This document shows, in pieces, positions 47,000 through 55,472 of a stretch of 64,000 bases of DNA (within the stretch, counting starts at the first letter, position 1; each line of letters begins with the position of its first letter). The position numbers were made by a program, and so were the translations under genes. The notes beneath the pieces are model-generated. The model was not told the origin of the DNA, ran no database searches, and was given only the letters and a program-made list of their open reading frames with translations. This DNA comes from Amycolatopsis marina (lineage in GTDB: Bacteria; Actinomycetota; Actinomycetes; Mycobacteriales; Pseudonocardiaceae): assembly GCF_900111885.1 (NCBI RefSeq), contig NZ_FOKG01000002.1, positions 85,825 to 149,824 of the forward strand. The letters are read 5' to 3'.

Positions 47000-47063
47000 G
47001 TGGTCGTGGCGAGTCAGAGCCCTGGCGACTCGGGCAGCGGACCCGAGTTCTCGCCACGGCCAC
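47000..47063. terminator. nested stem-loop between STAS and moxR genes
   Basis: An outer 14-bp stem (47000-47013 with 47050-47063, one mismatch) encloses an inner 7-bp stem ACTCGGG/CCCGAGT (47028-47048). It fills the gap between two convergent genes and is a plausible bidirectional terminator. Confidence 0.6.
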
Positions 47064-47077
47064 TGAGCCTGCGCCGG

Positions 47078-47965
47078 TCACGCGAGCAAGGCGTCCAGCT
47101 TCGCTCGCACCCGCTCGGCATCCTCGCTGTACTTGAGCACCGCGCCGAGCGTCAGCGCGGCGGCCTCGGCGTCGAGTTCGTCACGGTCCAGCGCCAGCAG
47201 TGCCTGTGCCCAGTCCAGGGACTCGGCCACACCGGGTGGCTTGAGTAGCTCCAGTTCCCTGAGCCTGCGCACCGCATCGGCGACCTGGCCGGCCAGTCGT
47301 GCACCGATCCCGGGTATCCGGGCCCGCAGGATGGCGATCTCCCTCGCCAGGTCCGGGTGCTCGAGCCAGTGGTAGAGGCAGCGGCGCTTGAGTGCGTCGT
47401 GCACCTCCCTTGTCCGGTTCGATGTCAGCACGACCAGCGGCGGCGTCTGCGCACGGACCTCGCCGTACTCGGGAATGGTGACCGCGTTCTCGTCGAGCAG
47501 CTGCAGCAGGAACGCCTCGAACTCGTCGTCGGCCCTGTCGATCTCGTCGATCAGCAGCACGCAGGGCGCGGTCGTGAGCGCCCGGAGCAGTGGCCGGGCC
47601 AGCAGGAACCGATCGGTGTAGAGCGACTGCTCCGCGGCGTCGACGTCGAGAGTGCCGCCGCTCGCGGCCTCCATCGCGCGCAGGTGCAGCAACTGCCGGG
47701 GAAAGTCCCATTCGTACAGCGCCTGCGAAGCGTCGATCCCTTCGTGACACTGCAGACGGATCAACGGCTGACCGAGCGCCTCGGCAAGGGCCAGCGCCAA
47801 CGAGGTCTTCCCCGTGCCTGGCTCGCCCTCGCAGAACAGTGGCTTGCGCATCCGCATGGCGAGGAAGGCTGCGGTGGCCACCCCGGCGTCGGCAAGGTAC
47901 CCGGCCTTCTCCAGCGCGTCGGCGACCTTTGCTGGGGAGCCCGGCAACTCGGTGGCACCTGTCAC
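47078..47965 (-). CDS. coxD: MoxR-family AAA+ ATPase (CoxD-like)
   Basis: A 295-residue AAA+ chaperone: Walker A CEGEPGTGKTSLALALA, Walker B CVLLIDEIDRADDEFEAFLL, sensor 1 VVLTSNRTREVHDALKRRC. Its start (ADALEKAGYLADAGVATAAF) and CLYHWLEHPD match CoxD-type proteins that pair with the VWA protein CoxE to mature molybdenum hydroxylases. Here coxE lies 3.9 kb away across the stress module. Expression probably starts in the 48 kb intergenic region, next to a MITE-like element. Confidence 0.88.
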   Translation of the reverse strand: MTGATELPGSPAKVADALEKAGYLADAGVATAAFLAMRMRKPLFCEGEPGTGKTSLALALAEALGQPLIRLQCHEGIDASQALYEWDFPRQLLHLRAMEAASGGTLDVDAAEQSLYTDRFLLARPLLRALTTAPCVLLIDEIDRADDEFEAFLLQLLDENAVTIPEYGEVRAQTPPLVVLTSNRTREVHDALKRRCLYHWLEHPDLAREIAILRARIPGIGARLAGQVADAVRRLRELELLKPPGVAESLDWAQALLALDRDELDAEAAALTLGAVLKYSEDAERVRAKLDALLA

Positions 47966-48050
47966 ACCCGCAGTCTAAAGCCTCGGCGATCTTCCGCAGC
48001 GCGCCCAACCCGGCGCCCCTGACGACCCGTCTCTCCCGCACCAGGTTAGG

Positions 48051-48177
48051 GCGTCTGCAAGTACTACCAAGCAAGATCGACTCCGTCTTCAACTGCCACC
48101 AACCCAGCGCCTCGAGTGGGCTCGGTTGGAGTGGGTTGGGGGTGGTCTTGATCTTGCTTGGTAGTACTTGCAGGCCC
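48051..48177. repeat. MITE-like palindromic element, copy B
   Basis: Inverted arms at 48051-48078 and 48150-48177 match at 26 of 28 positions; the inner 24 bases (CTGCAAGTAC then TACCAAGCAAGATC) are perfect. The 71-base interior differs from copy A. It lies between mocA (3' end) and coxD (5' end), all on the minus strand, so it may carry or block the coxD promoter. Confidence 0.8.
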
Positions 48178-48203
48178 TCCAAGCTGAGTGCGGGAGGGCT
48201 GGG

Positions 48204-48779
48204 TCAGGGGTCTGGGAGATCGGCGGGGGTGTCGACGTCGGCGCCGCTGCCGAGGTCCGCGCACTCGACGAGCCGCAGGTCCGGGCGTGCGGCCAGCCAG
48301 TCCCGGGCACCGCGGTCGCCGACGGCCCCCTCGGCGATCTCCGCCCACCAGCGGCGGCCGAGCAGCACGGGGTGGCCCGGCACTCCGGCGTAGGCCGCCC
48401 GTGCGACGACGTCCGCAGCGCTCAGCCTGCGCAGCCTGGTCACGATCTCGGGCCCGACCCACGGCAGGTCCACCAACTGCACGAGCACCGCCTGCACCTG
48501 CCGGTCCACCGTGTGCAGCGAGTCCAGTCCCGCCCGCAGCGACGCACCCAAGCCCGACGCCCAGTCCGCTGCCTCGACCGTGACCGTGTCCTCGGGCAGC
48601 AACGCCCGTGCCTCGCCCGCGCCCGCCCCCAGAACCACGTGCACCGGCTCGCAGCCACCGTCGACGAGAGTGCGCAGCCCGCGTTGCACGAACCGTTCCC
48701 CGCCGGACTCGACGAGCGCCTTGGGCCTGCCGAAGCGGCGGCCTGCACCCGCGGCGAGCAACAGTCCAGCGGTACTCAC
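48204..48779 (-). CDS. mocA: MocA-like molybdenum cofactor cytidylyltransferase
   Basis: A 191-residue nucleotidyltransferase. GLLLAAGAGRRFGRPKALVE is the NTP-binding motif of the MobA/MocA family; VQLVDLPWVGPEIV and GVPGHPVLLGRRWW carry metal and substrate residues (PGHP is typical of MocA and its relatives). MocA makes molybdopterin cytosine dinucleotide, the cofactor form needed by CoxL-like enzymes. The GTG start overlaps the pcaR stop by 4 bases, so it is tied to the pca operon rather than to cox. Confidence 0.85.
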   Translation of the reverse strand: MSTAGLLLAAGAGRRFGRPKALVESGGERFVQRGLRTLVDGGCEPVHVVLGAGAGEARALLPEDTVTVEAADWASGLGASLRAGLDSLHTVDRQVQAVLVQLVDLPWVGPEIVTRLRRLSAADVVARAAYAGVPGHPVLLGRRWWAEIAEGAVGDRGARDWLAARPDLRLVECADLGSGADVDTPADLPDP

Positions 48780-49579
48780 CGATCGGACCGCGCCGGCGCG
48801 GTGACGGCCAGGTCCGCCTCGATCCTGCGGCAGGCCGCCACCAGTCGTGGCAGGATGTCCCCGCGCAGCGCCTCCGAGGTGGTCCGGCTGGCATGCGTCG
48901 AGACGTTCACCGCAGCTGTGACCCTGCCGTGGCGGTCGTGCACCGGAGCTGCCACCGATCGCAGTCCCTCCTCTAGCTCCTGGTCCACCAGCGCGTATCC
49001 CTGCTCCCGTACCCGCGCCAGCTCGGCGCGCAGATCCTCGGGAGCGGTCAGGGTGTGCGAGGTGAGCCGGTTCAACCGGGCGTCCGCGAAGTAGTCGTCG
49101 AGCGCGTCCTTGTCCAGCCCGGCCAGCAGCACGTGCCCCATCGAGGTGGCGTGCGCGGGAAACCGCGTCCCGACGCTGATGCTCACCGTCATGATCCGCG
49201 ACACCGCGACCCTCGCGACATAGACGATGTCCGTGCCGTCGAGCACCGAGGCGGAACAGGACTCGTGCACCTCCGTGGACAGCTGCTCCAGATGCGGCTG
49301 AGCGACCTCGGGCAACGACAGTCCGGACAGGAACGAGTAGCCGAGCTCAAGCACCCGTGCCGTCAGGGAGAAGAACTTGCCGTCGAAGGCGACGTAGCCG
49401 AGATCGACCAGGGTGAGCAGGAACCGCCGGGCGGCGGCCCGGGTGAGCCCGGTGGTGCGGGCGACGTCGCTGAGCGTCAACGTCTGCGCCCCCGTGCCGA
49501 ACGCTCGGATCACCGCGAGCCCACGCTCCAGCGACTGCACATGGTGCGCTCCGCGCGGTTCCGGTGCGGTGTCGTCCAT
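48776..49579 (-). CDS. pcaR: IclR-family regulator of the pca operon
   Basis: A 267-residue IclR protein: winged HTH (about 12-75, SLERGLAVIRAFG, LTLSDVARTTGLTRAAARRF) and effector domain (about 85-255) with SCSASVLDGTDIVYVARVAV and FPAHATSMGHVLLAGLD. The close match to PcaR/PobR regulators and its place at the end of pcaIJFHGBDC indicate control by protocatechuate or beta-ketoadipate. It starts 9 bases after pcaC and overlaps mocA. Confidence 0.93.
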   Translation of the reverse strand: MDDTAPEPRGAHHVQSLERGLAVIRAFGTGAQTLTLSDVARTTGLTRAAARRFLLTLVDLGYVAFDGKFFSLTARVLELGYSFLSGLSLPEVAQPHLEQLSTEVHESCSASVLDGTDIVYVARVAVSRIMTVSISVGTRFPAHATSMGHVLLAGLDKDALDDYFADARLNRLTSHTLTAPEDLRAELARVREQGYALVDQELEEGLRSVAAPVHDRHGRVTAAVNVSTHASRTTSEALRGDILPRLVAACRRIEADLAVTAPARSDR

Positions 49580-49588
49580 CCCGCCAGC

Positions 49589-49993
49589 CTATCCGGGTTC
49601 GGCGACGTCGCCGAACTCACCGAGTTCACCGAGCGTCCGCTGGGCGATGGCGAACGCGGCGTTGGCGGCAGGCACGCCCGCGTAAACGCCGGTGTGCAGC
49701 AACACCTCGCCGATCTCGGCCGCGGTCAGTCCATTGCGGACAGCCGCTCGCACGTGCATGGCGAGTTCGTCGTGACAGTGCAACGCGGTCAGGACGGCGA
49801 GGGTGATGCAGCTGCGGGTCCTTCGGTCCAGCCCGTCCCGCGTCCACACCGCGCCCCACGCGGACCTGGTGATGTACTCCTGGAACGGCGCGGTGAACTC
49901 CGTGGTGCCGGCGACGGCACGATCCACGTGCTCGTCACCGAGTACCTCGCGGCGCACCGCCATCCCGGCCTCGTAGCTGTCCTGCTCACTCAT
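49589..49993 (-). CDS. pcaC: 4-carboxymuconolactone decarboxylase
   Basis: Converts 4-carboxymuconolactone to beta-ketoadipate enol-lactone. The 134-residue CMD-family protein has RREVLGDEHVDRAVAGTTEF and LTALHCHDELAMHVRAAVRN, with EVLLHTGVYAGVPAANAAFA. Many actinobacteria fuse this domain to PcaD as PcaL; here the two remain separate, overlapping by 8 bases with pcaD upstream. Confidence 0.95.
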   Translation of the reverse strand: MSEQDSYEAGMAVRREVLGDEHVDRAVAGTTEFTAPFQEYITRSAWGAVWTRDGLDRRTRSCITLAVLTALHCHDELAMHVRAAVRNGLTAAEIGEVLLHTGVYAGVPAANAAFAIAQRTLGELGEFGDVAEPG

Positions 49994-50783
49994 GCTTCTG
50001 CACCTCCAGGTGCTCGACCATCAGGTCGGCGAAGCGCTCCGGCTGCTGCACATTGCCCAGGTGCGCGGCTTCTCGCACGATCTCCAGCCGGGCGCCGGCC
50101 ACGGCCTCGGCGATCCGGCGGCCGTGCTCCGGCGGTGTCGACGGGTCCTCGGCCGCGGAGATCACCAGCGTCGGCGCGGTGATCCGGGGGAGCGCTCCGA
50201 GCAGGTCCATGTTCTCGATCGCGGCACAACAGCCCGCGTAGCCGACAGGATCCGTCGCACGGATCATTTCGCCGAACTCCTCGGCGCGCCGCGGGTTCCC
50301 GGCACGCCAGCCCCGGGTGAACCAGCGCTCGAGGGCCGCGTCCGCGATCGGCGCCATTCCCCGCACCCGCACGAGTTCCGCACGTTCGGACCACATGCCA
50401 CGCGGACCGAGTTCGGCGGACGTGCAGCACAGGGTCAGGCTCCGGACGCGCTCCGGCGCATGCGCCCCGACCCACATCCCGACCATGCCACCGAGCGAGA
50501 GGCCGGCGACATGCGCGGCCTCGACGCCCAACGCGTCCAGCAGGGACAACAGGTCCCCGCCGAGGTCGGAAAGATCGTACGGTCCCTGCGTAGCGGGAGA
50601 ACCACCGTGTCCTCTGTGGTCGTAGCGCACCACCCGGTACCCGGCTCCGGTGAGCGGCGCGACCTGCGGCTGCCACATCCGCAGGTCACTTCCGAGCGAT
50701 CCGCTGAGCACGACGACCTCACTGTCCCCGCCGTCCCTGCCGTTCCCGGGGCCGTCGACGACATGGTTGACCGCGACCGTCAC
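49986..50783 (-). CDS. pcaD: 3-oxoadipate enol-lactonase
   Basis: An alpha/beta hydrolase of 265 residues that opens the enol-lactone to beta-ketoadipate. YDHRGHGGSP precedes the nucleophile elbow GLSLGGMVGMW. The catalytic Asp lies in SAAEDPSTPPEHG and the His in EAAHLGNVQQPERF. The GTG start overlaps the pcaB stop by 4 bases. Confidence 0.93.
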   Translation of the reverse strand: MTVAVNHVVDGPGNGRDGGDSEVVVLSGSLGSDLRMWQPQVAPLTGAGYRVVRYDHRGHGGSPATQGPYDLSDLGGDLLSLLDALGVEAAHVAGLSLGGMVGMWVGAHAPERVRSLTLCCTSAELGPRGMWSERAELVRVRGMAPIADAALERWFTRGWRAGNPRRAEEFGEMIRATDPVGYAGCCAAIENMDLLGALPRITAPTLVISAAEDPSTPPEHGRRIAEAVAGARLEIVREAAHLGNVQQPERFADLMVEHLEVQKHE

Positions 50784-52135
50784 CTGTTCTCCCTTCGATT
50801 CCGGTACTGCCCCACCGCACGCCCGACGAACTCTCCCGCGCTGCCGAGGTAGTCCGCGGGGTCGAGCAGCTCGGCGATCCGCTCCCGCGACAGCTCGGCA
50901 CCGACCACCGGATCGGCGGCAAGCAGCTCGGTCAGCTCACCCTCCCCCTCGGCGACCCGCGAGCAGCAGGCCGTGACGGCGTCGTGCGCGGTCAGCCTGC
51001 CGACCACCGGAGCGAGTTCGGTGGTGATCCGTTCGGCGAGCATCAGCCCACCGGTCGCTTCGAGATTGCGTCGCATCCGCGCCGGGTCGACGTCAAGGCG
51101 GTGCAGGCTCCTGCTCAGCCAGTGCACCGCGGATCCGGTGCTGCGCAACAGTTCGCTGAATGGGCGCCATTCCGCGTGCCAGGCTCCGGCCGCTCGCTGG
51201 TGCTCCTGCTCTGCCGCGGCGAGCAACGTCGCGACCAGGCCGGGGGCCTGCCGGGCACAGGCCACAGCGGCGACGGCGGCGACCGGATTTCGCTTGTGCG
51301 GCATCGTGGACGACCCGCCGCTGCCGGATGGCCCCTGCTCGGTCACCTCCCCCACCTCTGTCTGCGCCAGCAGGGTGATCGTGCGGGCGATCCCGGACAC
51401 CGCGCCCGCGGCCGTGCCCAGCTTTCCCGCGAGCTCGGTGATCCGCGTCCTTTCGGTGTGCCAGGGCAGCACAGGCTCGGCGAGGCCGAGCCTGCGGCTC
51501 AACGCCGCGAGTACGACAGGCCCTTCGACGCCGAGCGAGGCGAGAGTGCCGGTCGCCCCGCCGAGCTGCACGGCGGGACGCGGCTCTCGCAGCCCTGCGG
51601 CCGCGCGCTCGAGCGCACCGAGCCAGCCCGCCGCGACCAGGCCGAAGGTGACGGGCAAAGCCTGCTGCCCCAACGTCCGTCCGGATTGGACGGTCGTGGC
51701 ATGTGCCTCGGCCAGAGTCGCCGCAGCCTCGGCACACGCATCCAGGTCGGCCAGCAGCAGGGTGCGGGCACGAGTGAACAGGAGCATCGCGGCGGAGTCC
51801 ACGATGTCCTGGCTCGTCGCACCGAGGTGCACGAAGCGGCCTGCCTCCCCCGCGCGCCGGGTGATCATCCTGACCAGCGGCGCCGCCGGATTGCCGGTGC
51901 CCGCTGCCTGCTCGCCCAGTACCGCGAGGTCCTCGGTCGTCCAGTTCCCGATCCGGCACACCTCCGCGATCCGGTCGGCGTGTGCCCGCTCGATCAGGCC
52001 GGCGTCCGCCCCGGCCGCGGCGAGCGCGGACTCGACGTCGAGCATCGCCCGCAGCCAGGCACGGTCGCCGACCTCGCCGCGTACCGGGCCCGCGGCGAGC
52101 ACGCCGTCGAACAGTCCGGGCCGGTCTACCGTCAC
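50780..52135 (-). CDS. pcaB: 3-carboxy-cis,cis-muconate cycloisomerase
   Basis: A fumarase/aspartase-superfamily enzyme forming 4-carboxymuconolactone. 451 residues; VHLGATSQDIVDSAAMLLF, QPAVQLGG-like PAVQLGGATGTLASLG and the signature SGSGGSSTMPHKRNP are present. I chose GTG 52135 (VTVDRPGLFDG) with a GGGGGG-rich ribosome site; the longer frame lacks similarity. A stem-loop (52167-52198) separates it from pcaG. Confidence 0.94.
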   Translation of the reverse strand: MTVDRPGLFDGVLAAGPVRGEVGDRAWLRAMLDVESALAAAGADAGLIERAHADRIAEVCRIGNWTTEDLAVLGEQAAGTGNPAAPLVRMITRRAGEAGRFVHLGATSQDIVDSAAMLLFTRARTLLLADLDACAEAAATLAEAHATTVQSGRTLGQQALPVTFGLVAAGWLGALERAAAGLREPRPAVQLGGATGTLASLGVEGPVVLAALSRRLGLAEPVLPWHTERTRITELAGKLGTAAGAVSGIARTITLLAQTEVGEVTEQGPSGSGGSSTMPHKRNPVAAVAAVACARQAPGLVATLLAAAEQEHQRAAGAWHAEWRPFSELLRSTGSAVHWLSRSLHRLDVDPARMRRNLEATGGLMLAERITTELAPVVGRLTAHDAVTACCSRVAEGEGELTELLAADPVVGAELSRERIAELLDPADYLGSAGEFVGRAVGQYRNRRENR

Positions 52136-52166
52136 CCGATCACCCCCCGGCCTGCGGAGGCCGGGT

Positions 52167-52198
52167 GCAGGTGAGACACGGACGTCTGCCGCACCTGC
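52167..52198 (-). terminator. stem-loop inside the pca operon (pcaG-pcaB)
   Basis: GCAGGTG pairs with CACCTGC and an inner AGAC with GTCT, around a 6-base loop. It lies in the only sizeable gap (107 bp) inside the operon and may reduce expression of pcaBDCR relative to pcaHG, or be an RNA processing site. Inference only. Confidence 0.4.
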
Positions 52199-52242
52199 GT
52201 CTGTGCACAACGCTCATTTGTTTGCGCCACTGTGCCACCGGC

Positions 52243-52788
52243 TCATACATCGAAGAACACTGTCTCCCCTTCACCCTGCAGCCGCACGTCGAAGCGGTAG
52301 CCGTCCTCGGTGCGGGAGGCGATCAACGTGTCGCGCCGCTCGGGCGGAACCGACGTGAGCACCTCGTCAGCGGCGTTGGCCTCGGCCTGGTCGGCGAAGT
52401 AGATCCGGGTGACCACCCGGTGCAGCAGTCCCCTGGCGAACACGGAGACGTCGATGTGCGGCGCCTGTCCCGGCAGCGCTCCGGGGACCACCGTGCGGAT
52501 TCCGTAGGTGCCTTCGTCGGTGGTGGGGCAGCGCCCGAACCCCCGGAAGCCGTCCGCACGCTCGTCCCTCGGATCGTCGGGATGGTCGAACCGGCCCTGC
52601 GGATCGGCCTGCCACGTCTCGATCAGGGCGTCCGGCACCGGCGCTCCCGCGCCGTCGCGGACGGTGCCACGGATCCATACGGCACCCGGTGCGTCCTCCG
52701 CCACGACATCGGGGCCGTCCGGCCACGGCAGGCCGAGCCCAAGGTAGGGACCGACGGTCTGCGACGGGGTGCTGCCGACTGTGCTCAT
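52243..52788 (-). CDS. pcaG: protocatechuate 3,4-dioxygenase alpha subunit
   Basis: The non-catalytic alpha chain of the ring-cleaving dioxygenase, 181 residues. It begins MSTVGSTPSQTVGPYLGLGL, the diagnostic alpha-chain N-terminus. It then has the shared fold with ALIETWQADPQGRFDHPDD-like and APHIDVSVFARGLLHRVVTR sequence, and lacks the iron Tyr-Tyr-His-His set. The ATG at 52788 overlaps the pcaH stop by 4 bases. Confidence 0.95.
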   Translation of the reverse strand: MSTVGSTPSQTVGPYLGLGLPWPDGPDVVAEDAPGAVWIRGTVRDGAGAPVPDALIETWQADPQGRFDHPDDPRDERADGFRGFGRCPTTDEGTYGIRTVVPGALPGQAPHIDVSVFARGLLHRVVTRIYFADQAEANAADEVLTSVPPERRDTLIASRTEDGYRFDVRLQGEGETVFFDV

Positions 52789-53519
52789 TCGTGCGCCTCC
52801 TCGAAGACGCTGGCCGCACGGCCGCGCAGCACGATGTCGAACTCGAACGCCAGCGCCCATTCCGGCCGCGTGCGGTCGAGATCGAACCGGGAGATCATCC
52901 GCTGCCTGGCCCGCTCGTCCGGTACGGAGTTGAAAATCGGGTCCTGCGCGAAGAGGGGATCGTCCGGGAAGTACATCTGGGTGACCAGCCGCTGGGTGAA
53001 GGCAGTTCCGAACACCGAGAAGTGGATGTGGGCGGGACGCCAGGCGTTGTCGTGGTTCTTCCAGGGATAGGCGCCGGGCTTGATGGTGGTGAACTCGTAG
53101 CGGCCCTCGTCGTCGGTCAGCGTGCGGCCGACGCCCTCGAAGTTCGGGTCGACCGCGCACGGCCAGTTGTCCCACACGTGCTTGTAGCGCCCGCCCGCGT
53201 TGGCCTGCCAGATCTCGACCAGTGAGTTGCGTACCGGGCGGCCATCGCCGTCGAGCAGCCTGCCGTGCACGATGATCCGCTGCCCCTGCGGCTCTCCCCC
53301 ATGGCCCCGGGTCAGGTCGTTGTCGTGGTCGCCGAGGCGACCGGGCCCCAGCAGCGGACCGGTGACCTCGGTGAGTTTCTGCGGCAGCAGCACCAACGGC
53401 TGCTGGGGGTACCGCAGGCCGGTGGACCGGTAGCCGGGCGAGTTCAGCGGCGGGTGTGTGCCCTCCGGATCCTTCCGGTACCTCGGCAACCGCAGTCCCG
53501 ACCCCGTCGTCGTTGTCAT
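52785..53519 (-). CDS. pcaH: protocatechuate 3,4-dioxygenase beta subunit
   Basis: The catalytic subunit that cleaves protocatechuate to 3-carboxy-cis,cis-muconate. 244 residues with all four Fe(III) ligands: Tyr112 (RYKHVWDN), Tyr151 (PGAYPWKN), His164 and His166 (RPAHIHFSVFG). LVEIWQANAGGRY and DPNFEGVGRTLTDDEGRYEF are family signatures. ATG 53519 follows GGGAG. It is 19 bases after pcaF. Confidence 0.97.
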   Translation of the reverse strand: MTTTTGSGLRLPRYRKDPEGTHPPLNSPGYRSTGLRYPQQPLVLLPQKLTEVTGPLLGPGRLGDHDNDLTRGHGGEPQGQRIIVHGRLLDGDGRPVRNSLVEIWQANAGGRYKHVWDNWPCAVDPNFEGVGRTLTDDEGRYEFTTIKPGAYPWKNHDNAWRPAHIHFSVFGTAFTQRLVTQMYFPDDPLFAQDPIFNSVPDERARQRMISRFDLDRTRPEWALAFEFDIVLRGRAASVFEEAHE

Positions 53520-53538
53520 CGGGCGAATCTCCCTCTTC

Positions 53539-54714
53539 TCAGGATTCCAGGACGACGGCCAGCCCCTGGCCGACGCCGATGCAGATCGCGGCGAGGCCCC
53601 AGCCACCGCCCCTGCGGCGCAACTCGTGGGCCAACGTGCCGAGGATGCGCCCGCCGGAGGCGCCCAGCGGATGCCCGATGGCGATGGCTCCGCCGTTGAC
53701 GTTGACGATCGAGGGATCCAGCTTCGGCCACTCGGCGAGGCAGGCGAGCGACTGGGCGGCGAACGCCTCGTTGAGTTCGACGGCCGCCAGGTCCGCCCAG
53801 CCGATACCCGCACGCTCCAACGCGATCTCGGCCGCGCGCACCGGCCCGATGCCGAAGACGTCCGGGTCCACGCCCGCCGCTCCCCTGCCCGCGATCCTGG
53901 CGAGCGGCGCCGTGCCGACCCGTTCGGCGGCAGCCGCGTCGCCGAGCAGCACGGCGGAGGCACCGTCGTTGAGCGGTGAGGCGTTGCCCGCGGTCACCGT
54001 GCCCTCCGCGCGGAAGGCCGGCTTCAGCTTGGCGAGCTTGTCCTGCGACGAGTCGGGGCGGATGCCCTCGTCCCGCTCCAGTTCGGTGCCGGGGACCGCG
54101 ACCACGTGGTCGTCGTAGAACCCGTTGTCCCAGGCCGCGGCGGCGTTGCGGTGGCTGCGCACGGCGAACTCGTCCTGCTCGTCGCGGCCGATCCCGTAGC
54201 GCTGCGCCAGCAACTCGGTGCTCTCGCCGAGGGAGACCGTCCACTGTTCGGGCATCGCCGGGTTGACCATGCGCCAGCCAAGCGTGCTGGAGTACAACGT
54301 CTCGTGGCCGTTCGGAAACGCCTTGCCGGGCTTGGGCAGCACCCACGGCGCCCGGCTCATCGACTCGACGCCGCCCGCCACCACGAGAGAGGCGTCGCCG
54401 ACGCCGATCGTGCGGCTGGCCTGCATCGCGGCGTCAAGTCCGGAGCCGCACAGCCGGTTGACGGTGCTCCCGGGAACCGTGGTGGGCCAGCCCGCGAGCA
54501 GGGCCGCCATGCGAGCGACGTTGCGGTTGTCCTCGCCCGCGCCGTTCGCGTCACCGAGCACCACTTCGTCCACAAGAGACGGATCAAGGTCACTGCGGGC
54601 CGCGAGTGCACCGAGCACATGAGCGGCGAGGTCGTCGGGGCGGACCCCGGACAGCGCGCCGCCGTAGCGGCCGAACGGTGTGCGGACCGCGTCCAGCACG
54701 AAAACGTCGCCCAT
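53539..54714 (-). CDS. pcaF: 3-oxoadipyl-CoA thiolase
   Basis: Thiolytic cleavage of beta-ketoadipyl-CoA to succinyl-CoA and acetyl-CoA. 391 residues with nucleophile Cys in STVNRLCGSGLDAAMQA, VELNEAFAAQSLACL, NVNGGAIAIGHPLGASGGR (His) and the C-terminal CIGVGQGLAVVLES (second Cys). Assignment to PcaF rather than a general thiolase rests on the pcaIJ-pcaHG context. The start overlaps the pcaJ stop by one base (TGATG). Confidence 0.94.
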   Translation of the reverse strand: MGDVFVLDAVRTPFGRYGGALSGVRPDDLAAHVLGALAARSDLDPSLVDEVVLGDANGAGEDNRNVARMAALLAGWPTTVPGSTVNRLCGSGLDAAMQASRTIGVGDASLVVAGGVESMSRAPWVLPKPGKAFPNGHETLYSSTLGWRMVNPAMPEQWTVSLGESTELLAQRYGIGRDEQDEFAVRSHRNAAAAWDNGFYDDHVVAVPGTELERDEGIRPDSSQDKLAKLKPAFRAEGTVTAGNASPLNDGASAVLLGDAAAAERVGTAPLARIAGRGAAGVDPDVFGIGPVRAAEIALERAGIGWADLAAVELNEAFAAQSLACLAEWPKLDPSIVNVNGGAIAIGHPLGASGGRILGTLAHELRRRGGGWGLAAICIGVGQGLAVVLES

Positions 54715-55472
54715 CAGGCCTCCTTCAGCGCGCGCAGGGCGCGCAGCTCGTCCTTCGTCGGCGCCGGGGTGCGCGCCAGGTCCGGTGCGACCCCCAGGTC
54801 CCAGCCGGTCGCCTCGCGCACCTGCTCCACTTCGACACCGGGGTGCAACTCGGTGAGTACCAGTTCCCGCGTTTCCGGATCCGGCCGGAACACGCCGAGG
54901 TCGGTGATCACCAGGGTCGGGCCCGCGCCGCGCAGGCCGAGCCGCTCCCGGTCACCGGCCGCCCTACCGTGCCCGACGGACGTCACGAAGTCGACCTGCT
55001 CGACGAAACTGCGCCTGCTCTGCCGCACGACGACGAACACCTCACCGCAGGAAGCGGCGATCTCCGGTGCTCCGCCCGCACCGGGCAGGCGCACCTTGGG
55101 CTCGTGGTAGTCGGCCCCGATCACCGTGGTGTTGATGTTGCCGAAGCGGTCCAGCTGCGCGGCTCCGAGGAAGCCCACATCGATTCGTCCCGGCTGGAGC
55201 CAGTAGTTGAACACCTCCGGCACGCTGACCACGGCGTCCGCCGTCTCGGCGAGAATCCCGTCGCCGATCGAGGCGGGCAGCCTTCCCGGCTTGGCGCCCA
55301 GCGCGCCCGACTCGTAGACCAGGACAAGATCCGGGGCATGCGTCCTGCGCGCCAAATTCGCCGCCGTGGACGGCAGGCCTATACCGACGAAACACCGACG
55401 ACCACCGGTGAGGGCCCGCGCGGCTGCGATCGACATCATCTCGTCGGAGCTGTACTCGTTCCGCTCGCTCAC
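54714..55472 (-). CDS. pcaJ: 3-oxoadipate CoA-transferase subunit B
   Basis: Beta subunit of the succinyl-CoA:3-oxoadipate CoA-transferase, 252 residues. DEMMSIAAARALTGGRRCFV opens the family I CoA-transferase fold, DLVLVYESGALG carries the catalytic Glu, and GFLGAAQLDRFGNINTTVIG follows. Overlaps pcaI by 4 bases and pcaF by one. Confidence 0.94.
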   Translation of the reverse strand: MSERNEYSSDEMMSIAAARALTGGRRCFVGIGLPSTAANLARRTHAPDLVLVYESGALGAKPGRLPASIGDGILAETADAVVSVPEVFNYWLQPGRIDVGFLGAAQLDRFGNINTTVIGADYHEPKVRLPGAGGAPEIAASCGEVFVVVRQSRRSFVEQVDFVTSVGHGRAAGDRERLGLRGAGPTLVITDLGVFRPDPETRELVLTELHPGVEVEQVREATGWDLGVAPDLARTPAPTKDELRALRALKEA

